From NCBI GenBank assembly GCA_963844205.1, contig CAWJNK010000001.1, positions 186,001 through 250,000 of the forward strand: 64,000 nucleotides of DNA, in the 5' to 3' direction. This document shows positions 28,527 through 36,457 of this stretch, in pieces (position 1 is the stretch's first letter; each line of letters starts with the position of its first letter). Source of the stretch: DASSUW01 sp963844205 (GTDB taxonomy: Bacteria > Actinomycetota > Thermoleophilia > Solirubrobacterales > Solirubrobacteraceae). The notes beneath the pieces are model-generated. The model did no database searches and was not told the DNA's origin. It saw only the letters and a program-made list of their open reading frames with translations. The translations under genes were made by a program, and so were the position numbers.

Positions 28527-29501
28527 GTGCTCGACGCCACCGTGCTCGTCACCGCGCGGTCGTTCGGCGAAGGCGACCCGGAGCTGCGGCCGTCGCTCGA
28601 GCGGGCGGTCCGCGAGGTCCGCTACAACGACCTCGGGCGGTCGCTGACCGCCCGCGAGCTGCGGCCGCGCCTCGACGGCGTGAACGGGCTGCTGGCCGGC
28701 GTCGACGAGGTCGACGCCGCTGCGCTCGCGACCCCCGGCCTGCGCGTCGTCGCGCGCTACGGGACGGGCGTCGACGGGGTCGACCTGGAGGCCGCGCGCC
28801 GCCATGGGGTGACCGTCACCCACACGCCGGGAGCCAACGCCGCGGCGGTCGCCGAGCACGCGCTCGCCCTGATGCTGCTCCTGTGCCGCCCGGTGACCGC
28901 CGCCGAGCGGGCGGTGCGCGAAGGCCGCTGGCCGACGCTGACCGGCATCGAGCTGGGGCGGCGCACGGTCTCGCTGCTGGGGGCCGGCGAGGTCGGCTCG
29001 CGCGTCGCGCGCGCGGCGGCGGCCCTCGGCTGCCTCGTGCTCGCCCACGACCCGGTACTCGACGACGCGCGAGCCCGCGAGTTGGGCGTGCGGCGCGTGT
29101 CGCTCGACGAGCTCGTGGAGCGAGCAGGCGTGCTCTCGCTGCACGTCCCGCTGACCGAGACGACGCGCGCGATCGTCGACGACGCGCTGCTCGGGCGGCT
29201 CCCGGCCGGCGCGCTGTTCGTGAACACCGCGCGTGGCGAGCTCGTCGACGAGGCCGCGCTGGTGCGGGCGCTCGACCGCGGCCACGTGGCGGGCGCCGCC
29301 CTCGACACGCTGTCCGAGGAGCCGCCGCCGGCCGGCCATCCGCTGGTCGGGCGTGACGACGTGATCGTCACCTCCCACATCGGCGCGCACACGGACGAGG
29401 CGAGCGCGGCGATGGGCCGGCTCGCGATGGACGACCTCCTGGCGGTGCTCGCGGGCGGGTGTCCGCGCCACGCCGTCGTCGCACCGGAGCGGCCGGCGTG
29501 A
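28527..29501 (+). CDS. D-isomer-specific 2-hydroxyacid dehydrogenase (PGDH-like)
   Basis: A 324-residue dehydrogenase. It shows VARYGTGVDGVDLEAARRHG, TPGANAAAVAEHALALML, the NAD motif LGAGEVGSRVARAA, the catalytic Arg in NTARGELVDE, and the His of SHIGAHTDEA; a Glu lies between them as in the family. It would reduce a 2-keto acid to a D-2-hydroxyacid or the reverse, so the pathway probably passes through a sugar acid. GTG 28527 starts two bases after the previous TGA. The NAD domain is inserted within the substrate domain as usual. Confidence 0.92.
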   Translation: MLDATVLVTARSFGEGDPELRPSLERAVREVRYNDLGRSLTARELRPRLDGVNGLLAGVDEVDAAALATPGLRVVARYGTGVDGVDLEAARRHGVTVTHTPGANAAAVAEHALALMLLLCRPVTAAERAVREGRWPTLTGIELGRRTVSLLGAGEVGSRVARAAAALGCLVLAHDPVLDDARARELGVRRVSLDELVERAGVLSLHVPLTETTRAIVDDALLGRLPAGALFVNTARGELVDEAALVRALDRGHVAGAALDTLSEEPPPAGHPLVGRDDVIVTSHIGAHTDEASAAMGRLAMDDLLAVLAGGCPRHAVVAPERPA

Positions 29502-30385
29502 GCCGCAGCTTCGTGTTCGTGGGCGTGACGACCGGCTCGTCGTCGATCGTGCCGATCTTCCCGCGCTGGCGCGACGCGCTCGGCCTGCCCGCCGACGTGG
29601 AGCTCGTCGGGCTCGATCTGCCGGTCGGCGCTCCGGCGGAGCGCTTCCGCGCCGCGGTGCAGGGCCTCAAGGAGGACCCGGACGTGGTCGGCGCGCTCGT
29701 GACGACGCACAAGATCGACGTCGTGCGCGCCGCCGGCGACCTCTTCGACGAGCTCGACGAGCACGCCCGGCGGCTCGGCGAGGTGTCCTGCATCGCGCGG
29801 CGCGGCGGGCGGATGCTCGGCTGGGCCAAGGATCCGATCACCGCGGCGCGGGTGCTGGAGTCGGTGACGCCAGCGGGCTACTTCGAGGCCGGCGGCCATG
29901 CCCTGTGCCTCGGCGCGGGCGGCGCCGGGAGCGTGATCGCGGAGTTGCTGCGCGGCGTCTCGCCGCCGCCGGAGCGGATCGTCGTGACCGACCGGTCCCC
30001 TGAGCGGGTGCGCCGGCTCGGCGGCGTCGACGCCGTCGTGGTCGAGGATCCCGCCGGGCACGACCGGCTGCTCGCGGCGCTGCCGCCGCGCTCCCTCGTC
30101 GTCAACGCGACCGGGATGGGCAAGGACCTTCCCGGGTCGCCGATCACGGACGCCGGGCGCTTCCCGGAGGACTCGGCGGTGTGGGAGCTCAACTACCGCG
30201 GCGAGCTCGCGTTCCTGCGCCAGGCGCGCGCGCAAGAGGCTGAACGGGGGCTGCACGTGGAGGACGGCTGGCGGTACTTCATCCACGGCTGGGCCGGGAT
30301 CATCGAGGAGGTGTTCGAGCGGCCGATCTCGGACGACGAGATCGATCGCCTGGCGGAGATCGCCGCGTTCGCGCGGCCTGCTTAG
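29498..30385 (+). CDS. Shikimate/quinate dehydrogenase-like oxidoreductase
   Basis: A 295-residue two-domain protein with the shikimate dehydrogenase layout. The expected catalytic Lys is in GALVTTHKID (Lys72) and the Asp in GWAKDPITA (Asp112), where true AroE has NxTxPxK and NTD. The NADP domain shows LCLGAGGAGSVIAELL and VTDRSPERVR, and VVNATGMGKDLPGSP matches the family. The substrate pocket TTGSSSIVPIFP differs from the AroE SxSxSP motif. In an operon with sugar transport and kinase genes it is unlikely to serve aromatic amino acid synthesis. It is the last gene; its stop overlaps the convergent gene's stop. Confidence 0.82.
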   Translation: MSRSFVFVGVTTGSSSIVPIFPRWRDALGLPADVELVGLDLPVGAPAERFRAAVQGLKEDPDVVGALVTTHKIDVVRAAGDLFDELDEHARRLGEVSCIARRGGRMLGWAKDPITAARVLESVTPAGYFEAGGHALCLGAGGAGSVIAELLRGVSPPPERIVVTDRSPERVRRLGGVDAVVVEDPAGHDRLLAALPPRSLVVNATGMGKDLPGSPITDAGRFPEDSAVWELNYRGELAFLRQARAQEAERGLHVEDGWRYFIHGWAGIIEEVFERPISDDEIDRLAEIAAFARPA

Positions 30386-31446
30386 CCGCCGCCGGCGGGG
30401 AGCGTGCCTTCGAGCACCGCCGGACCGGGGCGCTTGGCCTTGGCGTCGGTCTCGCGGGTGATGAGGATCTTGTCGTAGGTCGCGAACCAGTTCGGGAACT
30501 TCTCCTCGTCGCCCTGCTGCGGGCCGCCGGTGGTGAGGATGCCGTCCTGGCCGACGGGCGTCTGGGCGAAGCCGAGCCGGCGCGGAGTCCCTCCCTCGCG
30601 GGTGAACCAGACCGCGTAGACCTCGCGTCCCTGGTTCGGCGGCACGTTCTGGGCCGCGATCGCGAACTGGACCGTCCCGTCGTCGCGGCGGACCAGCCGC
30701 ATCAGGCCCTCCGCCTGCGATCCGCCCGTGCCCTGGAGCACGATGTCGCTGCCGCTCGCCCCGGCCGCGGGCGTCGCCGTGGGCGCGGGCGCGCCCGGCG
30801 AGGCCGGCTCCTCGTCGTCGCCCCTCAGGACGAAGATCCACAGCAGCGTCACGCCGACTAGCAGCGCCACGACACCGATCAGGATCGCCCCGCCCAGCCG
30901 CGACGACCGAGGCGCGGCGGCGACGCCGTCGTCGCGCGAGGGCGGCGGGAGCGGCGCCGCGCGATCGCGAAGGGGCCGCGGCCGCGGGGCGGCGGCACGA
31001 TCGTCGTCCGGGGCGGCGCGCGCAGCGCGACGATCATCGCGCGCGGCGGCAGGACGGGCGTCGGGCGCGGCGGCAGGACGATCGTCGCGCCCGGCCCGCG
31101 GCGCGCCCTCGTCGGGCACCGACGGCATCGCGCCGCCGAGCTCGCCCAGCCGGTCCGCGGCGGTCGCGGCCCAGGAGCGGGCGTCCTCATTGCGCGCCAC
31201 CGCGGCGCGGGTGCGTTCCGCCTCGCCCTCCGGCTGCTGGCCGAGCAGCCAGTCCGCGATCTGGCCGCTGTCGACGCCCGAGGTCGGCTCGCCCGCCAGC
31301 GCCCGCACGCCGGCGTCGGCGCGTGCGCGGACCTCGCGCTCGGGGATCGCGAGCAGCTCCGAGAGCTCTCCGTACGAGCGGCCCTGGCGCAGGACGAGCT
31401 CGAGCACCGCGCGCTGGTCGGGGGCAAGCGTGTCGAGCGGCGTCAT
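30382..31446 (-). CDS. Membrane protein joining a sigma-region-4-like HTH to an RskA-like domain
   Basis: A 354-residue protein. Residues 1-52 (TLAPDQRAVLELVLRQGRSY through REVRARADAGVRAL) look like sigma-70 region 4. A long Ala/Arg/Asp/Pro-rich linker (about 105-180) leads to one transmembrane helix (184-207, GGAILIGVVALLVGVTLLWIFV). The outer part (about 235-354) resembles the C-terminal domain of anti-sigma-K factors (FAIAAQNVPPNQGREVYAVWF). So a DNA-binding-like module faces the cytoplasm and a sensor domain faces out. No sigma gene is adjacent. ATG 31446 is used because the longer frame runs antisense over the next gene. Confidence 0.7.
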   Translation of the reverse strand: MTPLDTLAPDQRAVLELVLRQGRSYGELSELLAIPEREVRARADAGVRALAGEPTSGVDSGQIADWLLGQQPEGEAERTRAAVARNEDARSWAATAADRLGELGGAMPSVPDEGAPRAGRDDRPAAAPDARPAAARDDRRAARAAPDDDRAAAPRPRPLRDRAAPLPPPSRDDGVAAAPRSSRLGGAILIGVVALLVGVTLLWIFVLRGDDEEPASPGAPAPTATPAAGASGSDIVLQGTGGSQAEGLMRLVRRDDGTVQFAIAAQNVPPNQGREVYAVWFTREGGTPRRLGFAQTPVGQDGILTTGGPQQGDEEKFPNWFATYDKILITRETDAKAKRPGPAVLEGTLPAGGG

Positions 31447-31476
31447 GCCGCGCTCCAGGGTAGTGTGCCGCGCCTC

Positions 31477-31866
31477 GTGAAGACCCCGTTCGAAGGCTGG
31501 CCGGTCGGCTTCGACCGGCTCTACGGGCTCGAGCTGCTCGACTACTCCGACGAGCAGGCCAGCGCGCAGGTCACCGTCCGCGACGAACTGCGCCAGCCGG
31601 CCGGGCTCGTCCACGGCGGCGTGTTCGCCTCGATCGCCGAGACGCTCGCCTCGATGGCCACCTGGGCCGCCGTCCACCCCGAGGGCAAGACCGCGATGGG
31701 CCTCTCGAACCAGACCAGCTTCCTGCGGCCCATCACCAGCGGCACCATCCACGCCGTCGCGCGCCGCCGCCACAGGGGCCGCACGACCTGGATCTGGGAG
31801 GTCGACATCACCGACGACGAGGGCCGCCTGTGCGCCCTCGTGCGCATGACGATCGCGGTGCGTTAG
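31477..31866 (+). CDS. PaaI-family hotdog thioesterase
   Basis: About 129 residues of a single hotdog domain with the family motif GLVHGGVFASIAETLAS and SNQTSFLRPITSGTIHAVARRRHRG. Such enzymes hydrolyse acyl- or aryl-CoA thioesters. GTG 31477 is chosen because TAGTGT (31461-31466), a good -10 box, overlaps the alternative GTG at 31465; the short extension MPRL adds nothing recognisable. The stop TAG and the stop of convergent nadE form the two ends of a 12-bp palindrome. Confidence 0.85.
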   Translation: MKTPFEGWPVGFDRLYGLELLDYSDEQASAQVTVRDELRQPAGLVHGGVFASIAETLASMATWAAVHPEGKTAMGLSNQTSFLRPITSGTIHAVARRRHRGRTTWIWEVDITDDEGRLCALVRMTIAVR

Positions 31867-31872
31867 GGGCCC

Positions 31873-33630
31873 CTAGAGGACGACGGGCTTCTTGCGGCCC
31901 GGCCGGTACGCGTTGGTGATCGGCATCCGCCGGTCGCGGCCGAACGCGCGCGGGCTGATCTTGATCCCCGGCGGCGCCTGGCGGCGCTTGTACTCGGCGC
32001 GGTCGACCAGCTCGACGACGCGCTCGATCGCGTCGGTCGGCAGCCCCTGGCGCTCGAGCTGCTCGGGATCGAGGTCGTCCTCGACGTAGGCCTCGAGGAT
32101 CGCGTCGAGGGTGTCGTAGTCCGGCAGCGAGTCGGCGTCCTTCTGCTCGGCCCGCAGCTCCGCGCTGGGCGCCCGCTCGATGATCGATCGAGGCACCGGG
32201 TGATCCCCGTCGCGCGCATTGCGGTAGTCGGTCAGCCGGTACACGAGCGTCTTCGGCACGTCCTTGATCACCGCGAAGCCGCCGGCCGAGTCGCCATACA
32301 GCGTCGAGTAGCCGACCGAGTTCTCGGACTTGTTGCCGGTGGTGAGCACGAGCCAGCCGAACTTGTTGGAGAGCGCCATCAGCAGGTTGCCGCGGATGCG
32401 CGCCTGCAGGTTCTCCTCGGTGATGTCGGCCTCACGGCCCTCGAAGTGCTCGGCGAGCAGATCGTCGTAGATCTCCATCGCGGGGCCGATCGCGATCTCC
32501 CGCAGCTCGACGCCGAGGTTCTCGGCCAGCACTTTCGCGTCGTCGCGGGTGCCCGACGTCGAGTAGCGCGACGGCATCGTCACCGTGGTCACGCGGTCGG
32601 CGCCGAGCGCGTCGACGGCGATCAGCAGCGTCAGCGTCGAGTCGATCCCGCCCGAGAGCCCGATGACGACGTGCTGAAAGCCGTTCTTCTCCACGTAGTC
32701 GCGCGTGCCGAGCACGAGCGCCGCGTAGACCTCGGCCTCGGGCTCGAGCAGCGGTGTCACGTCGCCGCCCACCATCGCGTCGCCGCCGTCGCCGTTCCGC
32801 ACCAGCGGCCCGAACCGGCGGACCTCGGGCAGCGCGCGCCGAACGGGCGGGCGCAGCCGGGTGTCGCGCAGCCGCGCCGTGAGCGCCGCCTGGAGGTCGA
32901 CGGTGCCGACCGCCAACGCCTCCTCGAACTGCGGAGCGCGCGCGAGGACGCATCCCTCGTGGTCGAGGAGCAGCGAGTGGCCGTCGAACACCAGCTCGTC
33001 CTGCCCGCCGACGAGGTTGCAGATGGCGACCGCGCACAGGTTGTCGCGCGCGCGCTGGATCAGCATCCGCTCGCGCTCGCGGCCCTTGCGCGCGTGGTAG
33101 GGCGAGGCGGACGCGTTGAGGATCAGCGCGGCGCCCGCGAGCGCCTCGTCGGACGCCGGCGGCCCCGGCGTCCAGATGTCCTCGCAGATCGTCAGCCCCA
33201 GCCGCGCGTTCCCGAGCTCGAGCACCGCGCCGCCCTCGCCGACCTGGAAGTACCGCTGCTCGTCGAAGACGCCGTAGTTGGGCAGCACCGACTTGCGGTA
33301 CACGGCCTTCACCTCGCCGTCCGCGAGCACCGCCAGCGCGTTGTGCACGTCGTCGGCCCGCTCCGGGAAGCCGACCAGCACGACGATCCCCTCGGCCTCC
33401 GTGGCCAGCTCCGCCACCGCCTCGGTCGCGGCCTGCAGGAAGTGCTCCTTGAGCAGGAGGTCCTCGGGCGGGTAGCCGGTGACCGCGAGCTCGGGGAACA
33501 GCACCAGCTCGGCGCCGGCGTCGCGCGCCTCGGCGATGTACTCGGTGATCTTCGCCGCGTTGCCCTCGAGGTCGCCGACGCGGCTGTCGATCTGCGCGAG
33601 CGCGATGCGGAGCGGAGCGATCAGGCTCAT
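31873..33630 (-). CDS. nadE: Glutamine-dependent NAD+ synthetase
   Basis: Last step of NAD synthesis: amidates deamido-NAD using ammonia from glutamine. The 585-residue protein has an N-terminal nitrilase-fold glutaminase (Glu47 in FPELAVTGYPPEDLLL, Lys in VYRKSVLPNYGVFDEQRYF, Cys in GLTICEDIWTPG) and a C-terminal synthetase with SGGIDSTLTLLIAVDALG and TTGNKSENSVGYSTLYGD. ATG 33630 gives the standard start; an upstream in-frame start is not conserved-looking. It appears monocistronic. Confidence 0.96.
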   Translation of the reverse strand: MSLIAPLRIALAQIDSRVGDLEGNAAKITEYIAEARDAGAELVLFPELAVTGYPPEDLLLKEHFLQAATEAVAELATEAEGIVVLVGFPERADDVHNALAVLADGEVKAVYRKSVLPNYGVFDEQRYFQVGEGGAVLELGNARLGLTICEDIWTPGPPASDEALAGAALILNASASPYHARKGRERERMLIQRARDNLCAVAICNLVGGQDELVFDGHSLLLDHEGCVLARAPQFEEALAVGTVDLQAALTARLRDTRLRPPVRRALPEVRRFGPLVRNGDGGDAMVGGDVTPLLEPEAEVYAALVLGTRDYVEKNGFQHVVIGLSGGIDSTLTLLIAVDALGADRVTTVTMPSRYSTSGTRDDAKVLAENLGVELREIAIGPAMEIYDDLLAEHFEGREADITEENLQARIRGNLLMALSNKFGWLVLTTGNKSENSVGYSTLYGDSAGGFAVIKDVPKTLVYRLTDYRNARDGDHPVPRSIIERAPSAELRAEQKDADSLPDYDTLDAILEAYVEDDLDPEQLERQGLPTDAIERVVELVDRAEYKRRQAPPGIKISPRAFGRDRRMPITNAYRPGRKKPVVL

Positions 33631-33691
33631 GCCGCGTATGTTCCCAGGCCGCGTCTCCGTCACGCCCCAGCGACGGGGCGGCCGTGTCTCG

Positions 33692-34174
33692 TTACGTGCG
33701 GCCGCGGCCCAGCCAGGCCTCGGTGAACTCGCGCAGCCGCGGGTCGCCCGGGTCGTCGGCCTCCAGCACGCGCCGCCACGCGAGCGCGGTCGCAGGCCCG
33801 GCGCCCGCCCGGCGGGCGAGGATGACCGCCTGGCCGGCGGCGGCGACCTCGGCGTCGAACGGCCCGGCGACCTCGTCCTGCAGGCGCGTCAGCGCCGCAC
33901 CGGGCTCGCGCCCCTCGTACAGGATCACGACGTTGCCGGCCTCGAGCGCGGTGAGGATCTGGTCGTCGCTGAGCTCGCGGCGGTCGCGGGTGACGAGCTC
34001 GCGGGCATGCTCGCCGCTGGTGGGCCATTTCCCGCCCGCCTCCTGCACCTCGCCCGGCCCCTCGTGCGCCTCGGACAGGCCGGCGTCGTCGCGCGCGTCG
34101 AACGCGAGCGCGAGCGCGATCAGGCCGGCGACCGCGATCGCGACCCCCGCGGCGACGAGCCCGGCCCGCCTCAA
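33692..34174 (-). CDS. Membrane-anchored DUF3105-like protein
   Basis: A 160-residue protein with an N-terminal signal anchor (RRAGLVAAGVAIAVAGLIALALAF), then an outer domain. EAGGKWPTSGEHARELV and ILTALEAGNVVILYEGREPGAAL resemble DUF3105 proteins, whose role is unknown. The TTG start overlaps the WS/DGAT stop by four bases (TTGA), and residue 1 is directly before the membrane helix. The pairing with an acyltransferase may point to the cell envelope, but this is only context. Confidence 0.7.
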   Translation of the reverse strand: MRRAGLVAAGVAIAVAGLIALALAFDARDDAGLSEAHEGPGEVQEAGGKWPTSGEHARELVTRDRRELSDDQILTALEAGNVVILYEGREPGAALTRLQDEVAGPFDAEVAAAGQAVILARRAGAGPATALAWRRVLEADDPGDPRLREFTEAWLGRGRT

Positions 34175-35625
34175 GCCCGGCTCTTGGTCCGCCGCGACGC
34201 CGGCCGCGCGCGCCCACGGCGCCTCGACCCATCGGCCGGGACGCCGGCGGCGTTCGACAGCTCGTCGATCGCGTGCGACAGGTCGCGCGCGAAGTCGTCG
34301 AGGTCGGCCATCGCGTCGTAGTCGCCGAGCAGCCCGAAGAAGATCCGCCCGTCGTAGGACATGATCGCGATCCCGAGCGCCGTGTTCAGCACCAGCGGCA
34401 CCTTCGGGTAGAAGGCGCTCAGCTTGCGGCCGAGCATGTAGAGCGGCACCTGCGGCCCCGGCACGTTCGTGACGGTGACGTTGAAGAGCCGCTGGCGGGA
34501 CTGCAGCCGCGCGGCCTGGTCGAGGATCGTCGGGGCGGCGAACCCGGCCAGCTGCGTCAACCGCTCGGCCCCGATGGCCTGCGCGGAGGACTTGAGGTCG
34601 CCGAGCGCCTCGTGGACCGCCCGGAACTGCTCGAGCGGGTCGGCGAGGCCGACCGGCAGCGGCGCGTACATGGCCGCCACCTGGTTCCCGAGCTCCCCCC
34701 GCTGATCCTCGGCACGCACCGACACCGGCACCATCGCCTTGAGCTCCATCCCGTCGGGATCGCGGCCGCGGCGCTCGAGGTGCGCGCGCAGGGCGCCGCT
34801 GACGACGGTCAGCACGACGTCGTTCACGGTGCCGCCGAGCGCGCCCTTGACCGCCTTGAAGCGGTCGAGCTCCGACTCCACCCACGCGAACCGCCGGTGC
34901 GGCCCGATCCGCACGTTGAGCGGGCTCGGCGGCGCGCCCCCGAGCCCCGCCGACGCCATCGACGCCAGCCCGGCCAGCGTCTTCGCCGCCGCGCCGGCGG
35001 CCTCCCGCGGCCCGGTCACGGCGCCGACGGCCGCACGCGCGGCGTCGAGCGGCGTAGAAGCGCGCTCGAGGAGCGCGTCGGCGAACAACGTCGGGCCGTT
35101 GGGCTCCGGCCGCGGGTACCAGGCCGGGCCGGGCTCGCGGTCAGGCGGCTCGGGCTCGAGGTCGAACAGCACGGTCATGATGTCGACGCCGGAGATGCCG
35201 TCGACCAGCGCGTGGTGCGTCTTGCACACGAGCGCGAAGTGGTCCTCGCCGACGCGGTTCACGAGCCAGATCTCCCACAGCGGCTTGGTGCGGTCGAGCT
35301 GCTGCGAGAACACGCGGCCGGCCAGCTTGCGCAGCTGCTCCTCGCCGGCCGGGCCGGGCAGCCCGGTGTGGCGGACGTGGTACGCGACGTTGAAGTGCGG
35401 GTCGTCGACCCACACCGGGCGCGCCTGCGCGAGCGGCGGGAACGCGAGCTTCTGGCGGTAGCGCGGGACGAGGTGCAGGCGGCTCCCGATCATCTCGAGG
35501 AGATCCTCGTACGCCGGCGGGTCGCCCTCGAAGACCAGGACCGAGCCCACGTGCATGTGGGCGCCGTCCTTCTCGAGCGCAAGGAACGAGGCGTCGAGGC
35601 CGGTGAGGCGGTCGGGGTTGGCCAC
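34171..35625 (-). CDS. Wax ester synthase/diacylglycerol acyltransferase (WS/DGAT)
   Basis: A 484-residue acyltransferase making triacylglycerol or wax esters from acyl-CoA. The catalytic HHxxxDG motif is HHALVDG (137-143); the N-terminus LTGLDASFLALEKDGAHMHVG and the C-terminal NVTVTNVPGPQVPLYMLG are typical of the actinobacterial family. It suggests storage of neutral lipid. The GTG start gives the canonical family N-terminus. It leads a two-gene unit with the DUF3105-like gene and stands back to back with rlpA (125-bp gap). Confidence 0.94.
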   Translation of the reverse strand: MANPDRLTGLDASFLALEKDGAHMHVGSVLVFEGDPPAYEDLLEMIGSRLHLVPRYRQKLAFPPLAQARPVWVDDPHFNVAYHVRHTGLPGPAGEEQLRKLAGRVFSQQLDRTKPLWEIWLVNRVGEDHFALVCKTHHALVDGISGVDIMTVLFDLEPEPPDREPGPAWYPRPEPNGPTLFADALLERASTPLDAARAAVGAVTGPREAAGAAAKTLAGLASMASAGLGGAPPSPLNVRIGPHRRFAWVESELDRFKAVKGALGGTVNDVVLTVVSGALRAHLERRGRDPDGMELKAMVPVSVRAEDQRGELGNQVAAMYAPLPVGLADPLEQFRAVHEALGDLKSSAQAIGAERLTQLAGFAAPTILDQAARLQSRQRLFNVTVTNVPGPQVPLYMLGRKLSAFYPKVPLVLNTALGIAIMSYDGRIFFGLLGDYDAMADLDDFARDLSHAIDELSNAAGVPADGSRRRGRARPASRRTKSRA

Positions 35626-35677
35626 GTGGCCGATTGTGGCGCGTTCGGCCGCGGGCCACCAGTGAGAACCGCCAGAG

Positions 35678-35695
35678 TGATTGCACTCACAATCA
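35678..35695. promoter_or_regulatory. Inverted repeat between the WS/DGAT and RlpA-like genes
   Basis: TGATTG-CACTCA-CAATCA has perfect 6-bp arms and is A/T-rich against its surroundings. It sits 53 bases left of the WS/DGAT start and 56 bases before the RlpA-like start. A regulator site is plausible; nothing identifies the regulator. Confidence 0.35.
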
Positions 35696-35750
35696 TTTCG
35701 GGACTTCGCGGCTACGGTCGCCCGTTTGGCCGCAACCTAGGAGGGAACTC

Positions 35751-36359
35751 TTGCGACCATCGATGCCGCGCGCCGCCACGATGGCGGGCGCGCTCGGTCT
35801 CGTCATGGCGGCGCCCGCCGCCGCCCAAACCCAAGCCACGACCGCCACAGTCGCCAAGAAGCGCATGCACGTGCGCGCCGGCCAGCGGGTCGCCGTCGCG
35901 GGCGCCGCGACGCCCGGCTCGGTGGCGTCGCTGCAGATCCGGCGCCGCGGCCGCTGGCGCACGATCGACCGCGACCGCGTCGCCGCGTCCGGGCGCTACG
36001 CGCTGCGCAGCCGCCTGCACCGCACGATGAGCGCGCCGGTGCGGATGGCCGTCGGCGGCCTCAAGCGCCCGCTCGGGCGCGTGAACGTGTACCGCTGGGC
36101 CTCGGCCTCGTGGTACGGCCCTGGCCTGTACGGCAACCGCCTCGGCTGCGGCGGGACGCTGACCCCCGGCCGCATCGGCGTCGCCCACAAGTCGCTGCCA
36201 TGCGGGACGAAGCTGCGGCTGCGCCACCGCGGGCGGACGGTCCGCGTGCGCGTGATCGACCGCGGGCCCTACGTCGGCGGGCGCGAGTACGACCTCACCG
36301 AAGCGACCGCGCGCAAGCTGCGGTTCCGGGGCCACGGCGCGATCCTCACCACGCGCTAG
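35751..36359 (+). CDS. RlpA-like secreted septal/cell-wall protein
   Basis: A 202-residue exported protein. A signal peptide ends near AAPAAAQTQ. After a strand-rich region of about 70 residues comes a double-psi beta barrel (ASASWYGPGLYGNRLGCGGTL ... AHKSLPCGTKLRLRHRGRTVRVRVIDRGPYVGGREYDLTEATARKL) as in RlpA lytic transglycosylases and expansin-like proteins, with the catalytic-type Asp in VIDRGPY. The start is TTG 35751, supported by AGGAGGG five bases upstream; ATG 35763 is possible but badly spaced. It probably cuts or binds peptidoglycan. Confidence 0.87.
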   Translation: MRPSMPRAATMAGALGLVMAAPAAAQTQATTATVAKKRMHVRAGQRVAVAGAATPGSVASLQIRRRGRWRTIDRDRVAASGRYALRSRLHRTMSAPVRMAVGGLKRPLGRVNVYRWASASWYGPGLYGNRLGCGGTLTPGRIGVAHKSLPCGTKLRLRHRGRTVRVRVIDRGPYVGGREYDLTEATARKLRFRGHGAILTTR

Positions 36360-36383
36360 AGAACGTCGGGGAACGTGACGTGG

Positions 36384-36405
36384 ATTCGGACGTCCGTGTC
36401 CGAAT
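36384..36405. terminator. Hairpin after rlpA
   Basis: ATTCGGAC-GTCCGT-GTCCGAAT has perfect 8-bp arms and a 6-base loop, 25 bases after the rlpA stop. No T-run follows. It could be a Rho-assisted terminator or a protein-binding palindrome upstream of dinB; it does not match the actinobacterial LexA box. Confidence 0.4.
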
Positions 36406-36457
36406 CCCGAGATGAGGTATTTCGCCGTATCCGGCGGCGAGCGTACCGTTTCTGGGC

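Noticed and set aside
35626..35750. A c-di-AMP (ydaO) riboswitch before the RlpA-like gene
   Set aside because: Actinobacterial cell-wall genes often have one, but I found none of its conserved blocks in this 125-bp gap.
36360..36457. LexA/SOS box upstream of dinB
   Set aside because: No match to the CGAAC-N4-GTTCG pattern; the GAACGT repeats at 36361-36376 are direct, not inverted.
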